64,000 bases of DNA. Source: an uncultured Chitinophagaceae bacterium (GTDB taxonomy: Bacteria > Bacteroidota > Bacteroidia > Chitinophagales > Chitinophagaceae). Numbering within the stretch: position 1 is the first letter of the stretch; the number at the start of each line of letters is the position of its first letter. The DNA lies in NCBI GenBank assembly GCA_937862815.1, contig CALMED010000036.1, positions 62,001 through 126,000 of the forward strand, read 5' to 3'. Under the pieces are notes generated by a model. That model ran no database searches. It saw only the letters and a list, made by a program, of their open reading frames with translations, and was not told where the DNA came from. The position numbers were made by a program, and so were the translations under genes. Below are positions 1 through 8,379 of the stretch, piece after piece.

Positions 1-222
1 GAACACATCAACAAGGTGAGCGACCTGGTGGAACAGATGATTGAGGCCCGCAAAAAAGCCAATACCATCACCGACACCCGTGAAAAAGCCATCGCCTACT
101 GCGATGAAGTGAAAGGAAAATTTTTCGATCCCATCCGCTACCACGTAGACAAACTGGAGCTGCTGGTAGACGACTCCACATGGTACCTGCCCAAGTACCG
201 CGAAATGCTGTTCCTTCGCTAA
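1..222 (+). CDS. glnN: Glutamine synthetase type III, C-terminal fragment
   Basis: Only the last 73 codons lie in the window; the frame is open from base 1 to the TAA at 220-222. The residues match the extreme C-terminus of the large type III glutamine synthetases typical of Bacteroidota: a helical segment ending in DDSTWYLPKYREMLFLR. The enzyme makes glutamine from glutamate, ammonia and ATP in the cytosol. Catalytic residues are outside the window. A strong hairpin terminator follows 17 bases after the stop. Family assignment rests on this tail alone. Confidence 0.85.
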   Translation, partial: EHINKVSDLVEQMIEARKKANTITDTREKAIAYCDEVKGKFFDPIRYHVDKLELLVDDSTWYLPKYREMLFLR

Positions 223-238
223 GCAAACAAGCGAATAC

Positions 239-269
239 GAAAAAAACCCCGGGTTGCCGGGGTTTTTTG
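239..269. terminator. Bidirectional intrinsic terminator
   Basis: CCCCGG (247-252), loop GTTG, CCGGGG (257-262), flanked by six A on the left and six T on the right. It sits between the convergent ends of the glutamine synthetase and accC genes and can stop transcription on both strands. Confidence 0.9.
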
Positions 270-306
270 TTGCAGCCTGTCAACAGGTGTTGCCCGTTCA
301 GCGCCG

Positions 307-1644
307 TTATTTCATCTGGAACGAATCCAGGAACTTGGTGGTGAAATTGCCGCTGCGGAAATCTTCGTTTCGCATCAACTGCTGGTGGAAAGGTATGGTG
401 GTCTTGATGCCTTCAATCACGTACTCGCTCAGTGCCCGGCTCATGGTGTTGATGGCCTCCTCACGGGTGCGGGCTACTGCAATGATCTTTCCGATCATGG
501 AATCGTAGTAAGGGGGAATCACATAACCGGCGTATACGTGACTGTCAACCCGGATGCCATGTCCGCCCGGCTGGTGCAGGGTGGTGATTTTTCCGGGAGA
601 AGGCCGGAATTCGTTGTACGGATCTTCCGCATTGATCCGGCACTCAATAGCGTGCATCTGCGGCTCGTAATCGAGGCCGCTGATTTTTTCGCCGGCCGCA
701 ATGAGTATCTGTTCTTTAATCAGATCGAAATTGGTCACCTCCTCCGTTACGCAATGCTCTACCTGGATCCGCGTATTCATCTCCATAAAATAGAAATTGC
801 GGTGCTTGTCTACCAGGAACTCGATGGTGCCCACGCTCTCATAAGCAATAGCCGATGCTGCTTTTTTAGCCGCCTCACCCATAGCGTAACGCAGCTCAGG
901 CGTCATAAAGGGAGAGGGTGATTCTTCCACCAGTTTCTGGTGGCGCCGCTGGATGGAACAATCGCGTTCGCTGAGGTGACAAACCGTTCCGTAACGGTCG
1001 CCAGCCACCTGGATTTCAATGTGACGGGGCTCTTCCACAAACTTTTCCATGTACACCCCGTCATTCTTAAAAGCGGCCAGGGCTTCGGTTTTGGCCATGT
1101 TGTAGTTCCGCTCCAGTTCCTCCTCGCTCCATACCACCCGCATCCCCTTACCTCCGCCCCCGGCCGTGGCCTTGAGGATCACCGGGTAGCCGATTTCCTT
1201 TGCAATGCGTTTGGCTCCTTCCAGGCTCTGGAGCAAACCTTCGCCGCCGGGCACCACCGGTACACCAGCCCGGATCATGGTTTCCTTGGCGGTGATCTTA
1301 TCCCCCATTGAACGGATCTGGTCGGGTGTGGGACCAATAAATTTTAAACCGTTCTGACCGCAGATTTCAGCAAACCGGGCGTTTTCGGCCAGGAAACCGT
1401 AACCCGGATGAATGGCATCGGCATTGGTGATTTCCGCGGCCGCAATGAGATGTGGAATATTCAGGTAAGATTCAGCACTGGAAGCTTTTCCGATGCAAAC
1501 TGCTTCGTCGGCAAATTTTACATGCAGACTTTCTTTATCGGCCGTAGAATACACCGCTACGGTTTTGATGCCCATCTCCCGGCAGGTGCGGATGATCCGC
1601 AGGGCAATCTCCCCGCGGTTGGCAATCAGTATTTTATTGAACAT
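307..1644 (-). CDS. accC: Biotin carboxylase subunit of acetyl-CoA carboxylase
   Basis: 445 residues. AccC carboxylates the biotin carried by BCCP using ATP and bicarbonate, the first half-reaction of malonyl-CoA synthesis. The protein starts [17 protein letters not shown], the usual N-terminus; eight upstream in-frame codons are left out because the family begins here. Visible signatures are the ATP-grasp glycine loop [12 protein letters not shown], the [12 protein letters not shown] segment and the [10 protein letters not shown] motif with its catalytic Arg and Glu. It lies about 105 bases downstream of accB on the same strand, and efp is upstream of accB, a widely conserved order. Full length, nothing missing. 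Confidence 0.97.
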   Translation of the reverse strand: MFNKILIANRGEIALRIIRTCREMGIKTVAVYSTADKESLHVKFADEAVCIGKASSAESYLNIPHLIAAAEITNADAIHPGYGFLAENARFAEICGQNGLKFIGPTPDQIRSMGDKITAKETMIRAGVPVVPGGEGLLQSLEGAKRIAKEIGYPVILKATAGGGGKGMRVVWSEEELERNYNMAKTEALAAFKNDGVYMEKFVEEPRHIEIQVAGDRYGTVCHLSERDCSIQRRHQKLVEESPSPFMTPELRYAMGEAAKKAASAIAYESVGTIEFLVDKHRNFYFMEMNTRIQVEHCVTEEVTNFDLIKEQILIAAGEKISGLDYEPQMHAIECRINAEDPYNEFRPSPGKITTLHQPGGHGIRVDSHVYAGYVIPPYYDSMIGKIIAVARTREEAINTMSRALSEYVIEGIKTTIPFHQQLMRNEDFRSGNFTTKFLDSFQMK

Positions 1645-1750
1645 GCAATCAAGTTGAAAGGTTGACAAAAAGAAGAATGAGCAGTTACCGGATCACTGGC
1701 TGCGCCGCAACTGTTTAAGCTCCGCAGCAGTATCAGCCAGGGCCATCGCT

Positions 1751-2233
1751 TCAACTGGGGTCAACCAGGAAGAGGGGCTGATCGTATTCCACCGGGCTTT
1801 GGTCTTCCACCAGCACTTTCACAACTTTACCCTTTACCTCGCTTTCAATTTCATTGAAGAGCTTCATGGCTTCAATAATGCACACCACTTTACCCGGAGC
1901 CACTTCATCGCCTACCTCCACAAAGAGCGGTTTGTCGGGGGAGGGTTTGCGGTAAAACGTTCCAATCATCGGGCTCTTGATGGTGATGTATTTGCTGTCA
2001 TCGGTAGCGGCTGGCGCCGGCGCAGCAGCCATAACAGCAGGTGCCGAAGGTGCGGGGGCCGCAGCGGCCACCGGGGCAGCTGCCATGGCAGGCGCCGCAG
2101 CTACAACCGTTTGCTGGATCACTTCCTCTTTCTGGCGGATCGTTATTTTGAAATCCTTTTCTTCGATGCTTACCTCACTCAGGTTGGATTTGTTGACCAT
2201 TTTGATCAACTCCTGGATTTGTTTAAAGTCCAT
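1751..2233 (-). CDS. accB: Biotin carboxyl carrier protein of acetyl-CoA carboxylase
   Basis: 160 residues. An N-terminal helical region (1-40) is joined by an Ala/Pro-rich flexible linker (about 43-77) to the biotinyl domain (80-160). The biotinylation site is Lys124 in IIEAMKLFNEIE. The protein carries CO2 between AccC and the carboxyltransferase. Its gene precedes accC in the same direction and probably shares its mRNA. A weak -7-like box on the minus strand (CGAAGGTA as written, 2271-2278) lies upstream of the start. Confidence 0.97.
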   Translation of the reverse strand: MDFKQIQELIKMVNKSNLSEVSIEEKDFKITIRQKEEVIQQTVVAAAPAMAAAPVAAAAPAPSAPAVMAAAPAPAATDDSKYITIKSPMIGTFYRKPSPDKPLFVEVGDEVAPGKVVCIIEAMKLFNEIESEVKGKVVKVLVEDQSPVEYDQPLFLVDPS

Positions 2234-2392
2234 GATGCAGGATTTAGTTGGTTTAAAATTTCAAAGAAACCGAAGGTATGAAACAAAGTGGCTTTTTCGC
2301 AATTTTGACCATTTTTCGCACAAAAACGGCCAAAAATGAACAAAAAAAGGCCAATTTCTGAAAAAATTGGCCTGAGATTAATTTACTGGTAT

Positions 2393-2959
2393 TTACTCCT
2401 TCACACGTTCTACGTACTCACCGGTCTTGGTGTTGATGCGAATCGTCTCTCCCTCATTCACAAAAAGCGGCACCATCACCGTGGCCCCGGTTTCAATCTG
2501 TGCAGGCTTAAGGGTACGGGTGGCCGTATCGCCCTTTACACCGGGTTCACTGTAGGTGATCTTCACCACAATCTTATCGGGGAGTTCCACGCTCATGGGC
2601 AGCTCCGTTTCTGTATTGATGAGGGCGGATGCGGTATCCCCTTCCCGCAGGAACTGGGGCGCATCAATCAGGGTTTCCTGCACCGTTATCTGTTCAAAGG
2701 TCTCATTGTTCATAAAGTTGTAGCCCGTATCATCCTTGTAGAGGAACTGGAAGTCTTTGCGCTCCACCCGAACGGGGTAAATGTTGTCGCCACTATTCCA
2801 GGTTTGCTCAATGGTGCGGTTATTGTCCACCCCCTTCAGCTTGGCCCACACTTTGGCGGCGGCGCGGGCCGTCTTGTTTTCACCGAATTCAATCACTTTG
2901 TACAGACTGCCGTCGAGCTTGATGATCATACCGCGGCTGATGTCGGACGTATTTGCCAT
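2393..2959 (-). CDS. efp: Elongation factor P with an arginine tip
   Basis: 188 residues. EF-P enters the ribosomal E site and rescues stalling at polyproline. All three domains are present, including the C-terminal OB domain ending in TIRINTKTGEYVERVK. The start MANTSDISRG fits the family; 54 in-frame codons upstream are excluded, and a TAnnTTTG box lies about 20 bases ahead. In domain I the loop that normally reads KPGKG reads KTARA, placing Arg32 where the modified lysine sits in E. coli-type EF-P. Arg32 is the residue rhamnosylated in EarP-type factors, but the surrounding loop is not like those either. Product certain; modification chemistry unknown. Confidence 0.93.
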   Translation of the reverse strand: MANTSDISRGMIIKLDGSLYKVIEFGENKTARAAAKVWAKLKGVDNNRTIEQTWNSGDNIYPVRVERKDFQFLYKDDTGYNFMNNETFEQITVQETLIDAPQFLREGDTASALINTETELPMSVELPDKIVVKITYSEPGVKGDTATRTLKPAQIETGATVMVPLFVNEGETIRINTKTGEYVERVKE

Positions 2960-2978
2960 GCGTTTCTTTTTGAAGGCG

Positions 2979-2986
2979 CAAAGGTA
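2979..2986 (-). promoter_or_regulatory. -7 promoter box of efp
   Basis: TACCTTTG on the minus strand, matching the Bacteroidota -7 consensus TAnnTTTG, with a T-run ending in TTGG upstream. It implies a leader of about 16 bases and supports the efp start at 2959. Confidence 0.65.
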
Positions 2987-3119
2987 AGGGAAGGCCGTGA
3001 ACCCAAAAAACTGCAACCAAACGATTCTTAGCGATTTTCTAACAGCCTGTTCCGGCCTGCTGCTGTACCTTCCCGCCCTTATGGCGGATGGACGAGAACC
3101 ATCCGGCCCTTTTTTTACC

Positions 3120-3620
3120 ATGCGTCACCTCCTTTTTATCTGCCTGCTGGCAGCCCCCCTTCTGCCGGTGCTTTCAGCGCCGCTCACCCGGGACAGCATC
3201 CCGGCCCACCTACAGGGCCTGCCCCTGCCCGATTTTAAGCTCGAACTGCCCGATGGGTCGGCTTTTTATACCGACAACCTGCCCAAAAACAAGCCGGTGG
3301 TGATTATCCTGTTCAGTCCTGACTGCGACCATTGCCGGGAGCAGACCCGTGAGCTGGTGGACCAGATCCACCGGTTACGCCAGGTACAGCTGGTGATGGC
3401 CACTGTGCTGCCCCACGATAAAATGAAGGCATTTTACCAGGAGTTTGGGATCGGGAAACACCGGAACATCGTTATGGGCCGGGACCCCCTGTTCTTCTTT
3501 TCACGTTACTTTCAGTCGCACTACATACCCTTCACCGCCGTTTACAATAAAAAGCGGGAACTGGTGGCCACCTTCGACGGGGGCGTAAAAATGGAACAAT
3601 TGCTGGGGCAACTTCAGTAA
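3120..3620 (+). CDS. Secreted thioredoxin-fold (TlpA/redoxin-like) protein
   Basis: 166 residues from the ATG at 3120. An N-terminal signal peptide (MRHLLFICLLAAPLLPVLSA) precedes a redoxin-type domain. PVVIILFSPDCDHCREQ carries a CxxC pair (Cys-Asp-His-Cys) at the start of the first helix, and HYIPFTAVY supplies the cis-proline loop. It probably acts as a thiol-disulfide protein in the periplasm; the partner is unknown. The reading frame continues upstream, but that part lies opposite the efp leader and lacks a signal-peptide pattern, so the later start is preferred. Divergent from efp. Confidence 0.8.
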   Translation: MRHLLFICLLAAPLLPVLSAPLTRDSIPAHLQGLPLPDFKLELPDGSAFYTDNLPKNKPVVIILFSPDCDHCREQTRELVDQIHRLRQVQLVMATVLPHDKMKAFYQEFGIGKHRNIVMGRDPLFFFSRYFQSHYIPFTAVYNKKRELVATFDGGVKMEQLLGQLQ

Positions 3621-3661
3621 AAAAGCCCACGCAGATCAGCCGGGGTTCACCGGTGCACCAT

Positions 3662-3669
3662 TACCTTTG
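3662..3669 (+). promoter_or_regulatory. -7 promoter box of mdh
   Basis: TACCTTTG, exact TAnnTTTG match, 35 bases before the mdh ATG. Confidence 0.65.
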
Positions 3670-3704
3670 CAACACATTTTTTCAGAACATCTAAACCATT
3701 TTTC

Positions 3705-4634
3705 ATGAAAGTTACTGTCATTGGGGCCGGGGCGGTTGGCGCCACCTGTGCCGACAATATTGCCCGCAAAGAACTCTGTTCCGAACTGGTATTGCTGGAC
3801 ATCAAGGAAGGCATTGCCGAAGGCAAGGCGCAGGATATGATGCAAACAGCCACCCTGCTGGGCTTTGATACCAAGATCACCGGCAGCACCAACGATTACT
3901 CCAAGACAGCCGGAAGCGATGTGGTGGTGATTACCTCCGGACTGCCCCGCAAGCCGGGCATGACCCGCGAAGAACTGATTGGGGTGAATGCCGGCATCGT
4001 AAAGGGCGTATGTGAAAATGTGCTGAAGTATTCCCCCGATGCCATCATTATCGTCATCAGCAACCCCATGGATACGATGACCTACCTGGCCCTTACTTCC
4101 ACCGGCCTGCCCAAGCACCGCATCATTGGCATGGGCGGTACCCTCGACAGCAGCCGTTTCAAATACCAACTGAGCCTGCACCTGGGCTGCTCGCCCTCCG
4201 ACCTGAACGCCGTGGTGATCGGCGGTCATGGTGATACCACCATGATCCCCCTGATCCGCATGGCTACCTGGAACAGCGTTCCGGTAACAAAATTCCTTAC
4301 CGCCGCCCAGCAGGAGCAGATTGTGAAAGATACCATGGTGGGAGGCGCCACCCTCACCGCACTCATCGGCACCAGTGCCTGGTACGCACCCGGCGCAGCC
4401 GGAGCCGCCCTCGTGGAGAGCATCCTGCGGGACGAGAAAAAGCTCTTTACCTGCTGCGTGGCACTGGATGGCGAATATGGCCAGAAAGACATCTGCCTGG
4501 GCGTACCCGTAACCATCGGGCGCAACGGCTGGGAAAAGATAGTGGACTTTGAACTGACAGCCGACGAGCAAGCGGCCTTCAACAAGAGCGCCGACGCCGT
4601 TCGCAGTATGAACGACGTGCTGAAAACATTGTAA
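3705..4634 (+). CDS. mdh: Malate dehydrogenase
   Basis: 309 residues. It oxidises L-malate to oxaloacetate with NAD+ in the TCA cycle. The Rossmann motif GAGAVGAT is at residues 7-14. The substrate loop reads SGLPRKPGMTREE, with Arg82 and Arg88; an Arg at 82 marks malate rather than lactate specificity in the LDH-like MDH family. The catalytic His is His175 in VIGGHGDTTM. Length is normal for the family. The gene stands alone, with its own promoter box and a strong terminator. Confidence 0.95.
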   Translation: MKVTVIGAGAVGATCADNIARKELCSELVLLDIKEGIAEGKAQDMMQTATLLGFDTKITGSTNDYSKTAGSDVVVITSGLPRKPGMTREELIGVNAGIVKGVCENVLKYSPDAIIIVISNPMDTMTYLALTSTGLPKHRIIGMGGTLDSSRFKYQLSLHLGCSPSDLNAVVIGGHGDTTMIPLIRMATWNSVPVTKFLTAAQQEQIVKDTMVGGATLTALIGTSAWYAPGAAGAALVESILRDEKKLFTCCVALDGEYGQKDICLGVPVTIGRNGWEKIVDFELTADEQAAFNKSADAVRSMNDVLKTL

Positions 4635-4654
4635 CACCAGCCCGGCTGCATACG

Positions 4655-4687
4655 AAGCGGTTGCTCCTCCGGCAACCGCTTTTTTTA
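4655..4687 (+). terminator. Intrinsic terminator after mdh
   Basis: AAGCGGTTGC (4655-4664), loop, GCAACCGCTT (4672-4681), then a T-run. It stands 20 bases after the mdh stop. Confidence 0.9.
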
Positions 4688-4713
4688 TGCCCACCCAGGC
4701 CGCCGTGATTTAT

Positions 4714-4721
4714 TATCTTTG
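4714..4721 (+). promoter_or_regulatory. -7 promoter box of mtaB
   Basis: TATCTTTG, exact TAnnTTTG match, ending only 7 bases before the mtaB ATG at 4729. The transcript would have almost no 5' leader. Confidence 0.65.
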
Positions 4722-4728
4722 CGCCCCG

Positions 4729-6018
4729 ATGAACGCCGCTAAATCAGTTGCTTTTCACACCCTCGGATGCAAACTCAACTTTTCCGAAACCTCTTCCATC
4801 AGCCGCCAGATGGAGGCGGAAGGTTTTATTAAACGGGCATTTGAAGAGCAGGCCGACGTGTACGTGATCAATACCTGCTCGGTGACGGAAAACGCCGACA
4901 AGGAATGCCGGCAGCTCGTTCGCCGCATCCAGCGGCGGTCGCCCGAAAGCCTGGTAGTGATCACCGGGTGCTATGCCCAGCTTAAACCCAAAGAAATCGC
5001 CGGCATTCCGGGGGTGGACCTGGTGCTGGGCGCGGCGGAAAAGTTCAACATCGCCCGGCACATCCGGGAACTGAGCAAGGGCGACAGTACAAGGATCAGC
5101 AGCTGCGACATTGACGAAGTAACCGGCTTTCACGCCTCTTATTCCATTCACGACCGAACGCGGACCTTTCTGAAAGTACAGGATGGCTGCGACTATACCT
5201 GTTCCTTCTGCACCATCCCCCTGGCCAGGGGCAAGAGCCGCAGCGACCGCATTGCCAACGTGGTGGAAAACGCAAAGGCCATCGCCGCCGCCGGGAGTAA
5301 GGAAATTGTACTCACGGGTGTGAACCTGGGCGACTTTGGAAAAGGCCCCGACGGCAACGCATCGGCCTCCATACACGAGCGGGAAGAAAATTTCTTTGAC
5401 CTGATCCGGCAACTCGACGAGGTGCAAGGCATCGAACGCTACCGCATCTCCTCCATAGAACCCAACCTGCTCACCAATGCCATCATTGAATTTGTAGCCG
5501 GCAGTAAAAAGTTCATGCCGCATTTTCACATTCCCCTGCAAAGCGGCAGTAATAAAATACTGGGATTGATGCGGCGCCGGTACAAGCGGGAGTTGTATAC
5601 CGACCGGGTGGCACACATCAAATCGTTGATGCCGCATGCCTGCATCGGCGTGGATGTGATCGTGGGTTTCCCGGGCGAAACGGAAGCAGACTTCAACGAA
5701 ACCTTCGACTTCCTGCACAGCATAGATATCTCCTACCTGCATGTGTTCACCTACTCGGAACGCGACCATACCCATGCGCTCACCCTTTCCCCGGTAGTAC
5801 CGGTTCCCGTGCGGCACGAACGCAACAAGACCCTGCGCAACCTGTCGTACATGAAAATGCAGTACTTCACCCGCCGGCACGAAGGAACGACCCGGCCGGT
5901 ACTGTTTGAAGGACACAACAAAGACAACATGATGGAAGGGTACACCGACAATTACATCAAAGTAACAACGCCTTTCCGGGAAGAATGGGTGAACCGCGTT
6001 GTGGACTGGAAACTCTGA
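4729..6018 (+). CDS. mtaB: tRNA t6A37 methylthiotransferase MtaB
   Basis: 429 residues. MtaB converts t6A37 of tRNA to ms2t6A with two iron-sulfur clusters and SAM. The N-terminal methylthiotransferase domain has the three cluster ligands Cys14 (LGCKLN), Cys50 (NTCSVTENADKEC) and Cys81 (TGCYAQ). The radical-SAM motif CX3CX2C is Cys154, Cys158 and Cys161 (GCDYTCSFC). A short TRAM-like C-terminus follows. The start at 4729 fits the family and the promoter box just upstream; an ATG 42 bases earlier lies in the mdh terminator and is rejected. The SET-domain gene follows 9 bases later. Confidence 0.93.
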   Translation: MNAAKSVAFHTLGCKLNFSETSSISRQMEAEGFIKRAFEEQADVYVINTCSVTENADKECRQLVRRIQRRSPESLVVITGCYAQLKPKEIAGIPGVDLVLGAAEKFNIARHIRELSKGDSTRISSCDIDEVTGFHASYSIHDRTRTFLKVQDGCDYTCSFCTIPLARGKSRSDRIANVVENAKAIAAAGSKEIVLTGVNLGDFGKGPDGNASASIHEREENFFDLIRQLDEVQGIERYRISSIEPNLLTNAIIEFVAGSKKFMPHFHIPLQSGSNKILGLMRRRYKRELYTDRVAHIKSLMPHACIGVDVIVGFPGETEADFNETFDFLHSIDISYLHVFTYSERDHTHALTLSPVVPVPVRHERNKTLRNLSYMKMQYFTRRHEGTTRPVLFEGHNKDNMMEGYTDNYIKVTTPFREEWVNRVVDWKL

Positions 6019-6027
6019 CCCCTCACT

Positions 6028-6441
6028 ATGACACGGGAAGAACTGCTCCGCGAATTACATGCCACTACCTATGTGGCCCTGCGCCCATCGCCGCTGCACG
6101 GGATCGGCGTGTTTGCCCTGCGCCCCATCCCCAAAGGATGCCGCGAACTGTTTTCAACCGGGGAGGCGGGTTTCATCCGCCTCGGGAGAGCGGAGGTAGA
6201 GTCCTTGCCGGAACACAGCCGCAACCTGGTGGAGACCTATTGTTTGTACGATGCCGACAGTTATTACGTACCCGACCACGGGTTCAAGGTGATGGATCTT
6301 TCCTTTTACCTCAATCACTCCGATATGCCTAACGTGCAATCCATTGAAGAAGGCGCCTTTTTTGAGGCGCTGCGGGACATTGCACCCGGCGAAGAATTGC
6401 TGGTGGATTACGGCACCCTGGTAGACGACGAAGAACAATAA
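6028..6441 (+). CDS. Small SET-domain protein (putative lysine methyltransferase)
   Basis: 137 residues, nearly all one SET domain. The N-terminal strand PLHGIGVFALRPIPKG matches the SET motif Gx(G)xF; YLNHSDMPN is the pseudoknot motif NHSxxPN that binds SAM; GEELLVDYG is the C-terminal catalytic tyrosine motif. Such domains transfer methyl groups from SAM to protein lysines. The bacterial target is unknown. It follows mtaB by 9 bases and probably shares its transcript. Confidence 0.8.
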   Translation: MTREELLRELHATTYVALRPSPLHGIGVFALRPIPKGCRELFSTGEAGFIRLGRAEVESLPEHSRNLVETYCLYDADSYYVPDHGFKVMDLSFYLNHSDMPNVQSIEEGAFFEALRDIAPGEELLVDYGTLVDDEEQ

Positions 6442-6447
6442 TCCTTA

Positions 6448-6963
6448 TCAACGGCACAGCTCCCCGATCCAGTTACGGTGCTGCGGGAATTGCAAGAGCA
6501 GTTCCTCCTTACGGGCCAGTTCAAAATCGGCAAAATCGAAGCCCGGCGCCACGGTGCAGCCTACCAGCGCAAAGCCGGCGGGATCCGTTACCCGTGCTGC
6601 AAACCAGCTACCGGCCGGTACCCACTGCTGAAAGGCGAAACCGTTGGCCAGATCGCGGCCCAGTCGCAGCACTACTCCTCTGCCATCGGGATGAATCACG
6701 AAAATTTCGAGTCCGCACCCGTCGTAAAAATGCCAGAGCTCATCGCTGGCAATGCGGTGAAACGAGGAGAAATCACCACCCTCCAGTAAAAAATAGATGC
6801 CGGTGGAGAAAGACCGGTCGCCCCCGAAACGCGGGGGAAGAGCCGCAGCCGGCACCTGTTCGGTGCTCCGGTACGTGGGTACGTAATATCCACCTTCGGG
6901 ATGAGTCTGCATCTGCAGCAGGCCAATGTAGTCGGCCGCGGAATAGCTTACACCTGTTTCCAT
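6448..6963 (-). CDS. Cupin-fold DUF985 protein
   Basis: 171 residues. The start METGVSYSAADYIGLLQM leads into the DUF985 signature HPEGGYYVPTYRS and the cupin strands FLLEGGDFSSFHRIASDE and WHFYDG. The family is a single-domain cupin of unknown function, sometimes linked to nucleotide-sugar epimerase-like folds. Its start overlaps the 3' end of the upstream flavin-binding gene by 16 bases, so the two are probably translationally coupled. Convergent with the SET-domain gene, only 6 bases apart. Confidence 0.85.
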   Translation of the reverse strand: METGVSYSAADYIGLLQMQTHPEGGYYVPTYRSTEQVPAAALPPRFGGDRSFSTGIYFLLEGGDFSSFHRIASDELWHFYDGCGLEIFVIHPDGRGVVLRLGRDLANGFAFQQWVPAGSWFAARVTDPAGFALVGCTVAPGFDFADFELARKEELLLQFPQHRNWIGELCR

Positions 6964-7541
6964 TGGAACAATTGATTGGAGTAATCGAAAAAAGCCCGGC
7001 GGTGCCCGTCGTGATGCAAAAACACCCAGTCCATGGCATGCACGGTTGTTTCCACCACGGCGAAATGCCGGCGGGCCGTTTCCAGCAGTTCGGGTGATGC
7101 AGTGTGCCGGTTCAGGTTGGTGAATACAGGGGCCGGCAAAAAAGTTCCCGGGGCATCTGCGGGGGTATAACACAAACGGCTGGAAAGGCGCGATTGCTCC
7201 CAGCCATAATCGGCCACAGGTCCGATGGAATGCACCTGCGCCTGGGCATAACACCGCAGCTGGATACGACTGGGAGCATGATAAAACAGCCAGCTGAGGG
7301 CGGGTTGCCGTTGGAGATGCGTTACTTTGGGCGAGCGGATATCCGTGTGAAAAAAGAGTTTGCGGCCGGGAGCGTCGGCACGACGCAATACCACGGTGCG
7401 CAGTTCCGGAATGTTGTTGAAAACCGTAGCAACGGCACCTGTATGAAACGGTGTATTGAAGGAATGGACCGATTCTTCGAGTAAGCGCCAGAGTTCCTGA
7501 TCAACCAGGGCAAGATTCTCCTGTAGAAATACGTCCTGCAT
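6948..7541 (-). CDS. Pyridoxamine 5'-phosphate oxidase-like flavoprotein
   Basis: 197 residues. The split-barrel FMN-binding fold is recognised from VVLRRADAPGRKLFFHTDIRS followed by SPKVTHLQRQPALSWLFY, the usual FMN/subunit region, and a C-terminal aromatic-rich strand. The length and pattern suit the Alr4036-type PNPOx-like family rather than true PdxH, so the substrate is uncertain. The start MQDVFLQENLALV is chosen over a long upstream extension of low-complexity residues. Overlaps the DUF985 gene by 16 bases. Confidence 0.75.
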   Translation of the reverse strand: MQDVFLQENLALVDQELWRLLEESVHSFNTPFHTGAVATVFNNIPELRTVVLRRADAPGRKLFFHTDIRSPKVTHLQRQPALSWLFYHAPSRIQLRCYAQAQVHSIGPVADYGWEQSRLSSRLCYTPADAPGTFLPAPVFTNLNRHTASPELLETARRHFAVVETTVHAMDWVFLHHDGHRRAFFDYSNQLFQWKQV

Positions 7542-7647
7542 GCTGCAAAGAAAACAAAATGGGGGCAAACGACCGGAAGCCGGCTTGCTCCCGTTGTCGG
7601 GTGCACCCTTCCGTCCCCTTGGCTGTAAATGAAAGCAGTCTTTAAAT

Positions 7648-7680
7648 AGAAATGCGGTTGACTTGTGTAGCCAACCGCTT
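7648..7680 (-). terminator. Hairpin after the DsbA-like gene
   Basis: GCGGTTG (7654-7660) pairs with CAACCGC (7672-7678). On the minus strand it lies 28 bases after the stop of the DsbA-like gene and is followed by a T-rich but interrupted tract, so it is a moderate terminator candidate. Confidence 0.5.
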
Positions 7681-7707
7681 CTCTGAATTAAATGAAAACT
7701 ACCCGGC

Positions 7708-8286
7708 TCAGGCTCTTTTTTTGGCAGCCGCCTTTGCAACGGGCTTGGTCTTTTTAGTGAGTTCATCCACTATTTTGCTGAAGCCCGGAACGCTGATAGC
7801 CCCCTTGTATTGCTCGCCATTGATATAGAACACGGGTACGTCGCGGATGCCTTTATCGGCCCCTTCCAGCAGGTCGGCCCGCACACTCCAGCCATACACA
7901 GAATCCACCAGCTTGGTCAGGAAATTCTTATCGGTTACCCCCACTTCCTTAGCGTATTCTTTCAGGCTGATGGTACCCAGGCGACGCCGGTGCTGGAACA
8001 GCAGGTTGTGCATGGGCCAGAATTTACCTTCCTGGGCCGCTCCCACCGATGCTTCGGCGGCCTTGTGGGCCCGCTGGTGAATACGGGTGAGCGGAAAATG
8101 ACGGAAGTTAAACTGTACCACACCGTCGTATTTGGTCAGCAACTGGTTTACCACTTCATTGGCCTTGGAACAGGCCTCGCTTTCATAGTCACCATACATC
8201 ACTAATTTCACCGGAGCGGACTTCTCCCCTACCCAGATATCTTTGGTTGGAATAATCTCAATTACCTGTGCTTTATTTTGTGCCAT
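7708..8286 (-). CDS. DsbA-family thioredoxin-fold protein with one active-site Cys
   Basis: 192 residues. It resembles the DsbA-like domain that is often fused to NhaA antiporters: YGDYES, then FNFRHFPLTRIHQRAHKAAEA, GKFWPMHNLLF, and a cis-proline loop DVPVFYING. Where the family has CxxC, this protein reads SEAC, so the first Cys is Ser. The C-terminus is a Lys/Ala tail. No signal peptide is seen, so it may be cytosolic. The start at 8286 is set by GGAGGGGG, a Shine-Dalgarno-like run 7 bases upstream; an earlier in-frame ATG would place that run inside the gene. Redox activity is doubtful. Confidence 0.8.
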   Translation of the reverse strand: MAQNKAQVIEIIPTKDIWVGEKSAPVKLVMYGDYESEACSKANEVVNQLLTKYDGVVQFNFRHFPLTRIHQRAHKAAEASVGAAQEGKFWPMHNLLFQHRRRLGTISLKEYAKEVGVTDKNFLTKLVDSVYGWSVRADLLEGADKGIRDVPVFYINGEQYKGAISVPGFSKIVDELTKKTKPVAKAAAKKRA

Positions 8287-8379
8287 AACAGAACCCCCTC
8301 CTACGGAGTTAAAAATGAACAATTGGTTTCTCTTTTCTCAACGGGCAGGTTGGTTTCGGCCGGCAAACAGCTGCTTTCT

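Noticed and set aside
1669..1750. Small gene between accB and accC
   Set aside because: The 80-base spacer has no open frame with a credible start and no conserved pattern.
307..2959. efp-accB-accC arrangement as a novelty
   Set aside because: This order is widely conserved in bacteria and is ordinary; only the EF-P tip residue is worth reporting.
3636..4694. 352-codon open frame opposite mdh
   Set aside because: It mirrors the mdh codons, is rich in Gly/His/Ala as expected of an antisense shadow, and mdh is unmistakable on the other strand.
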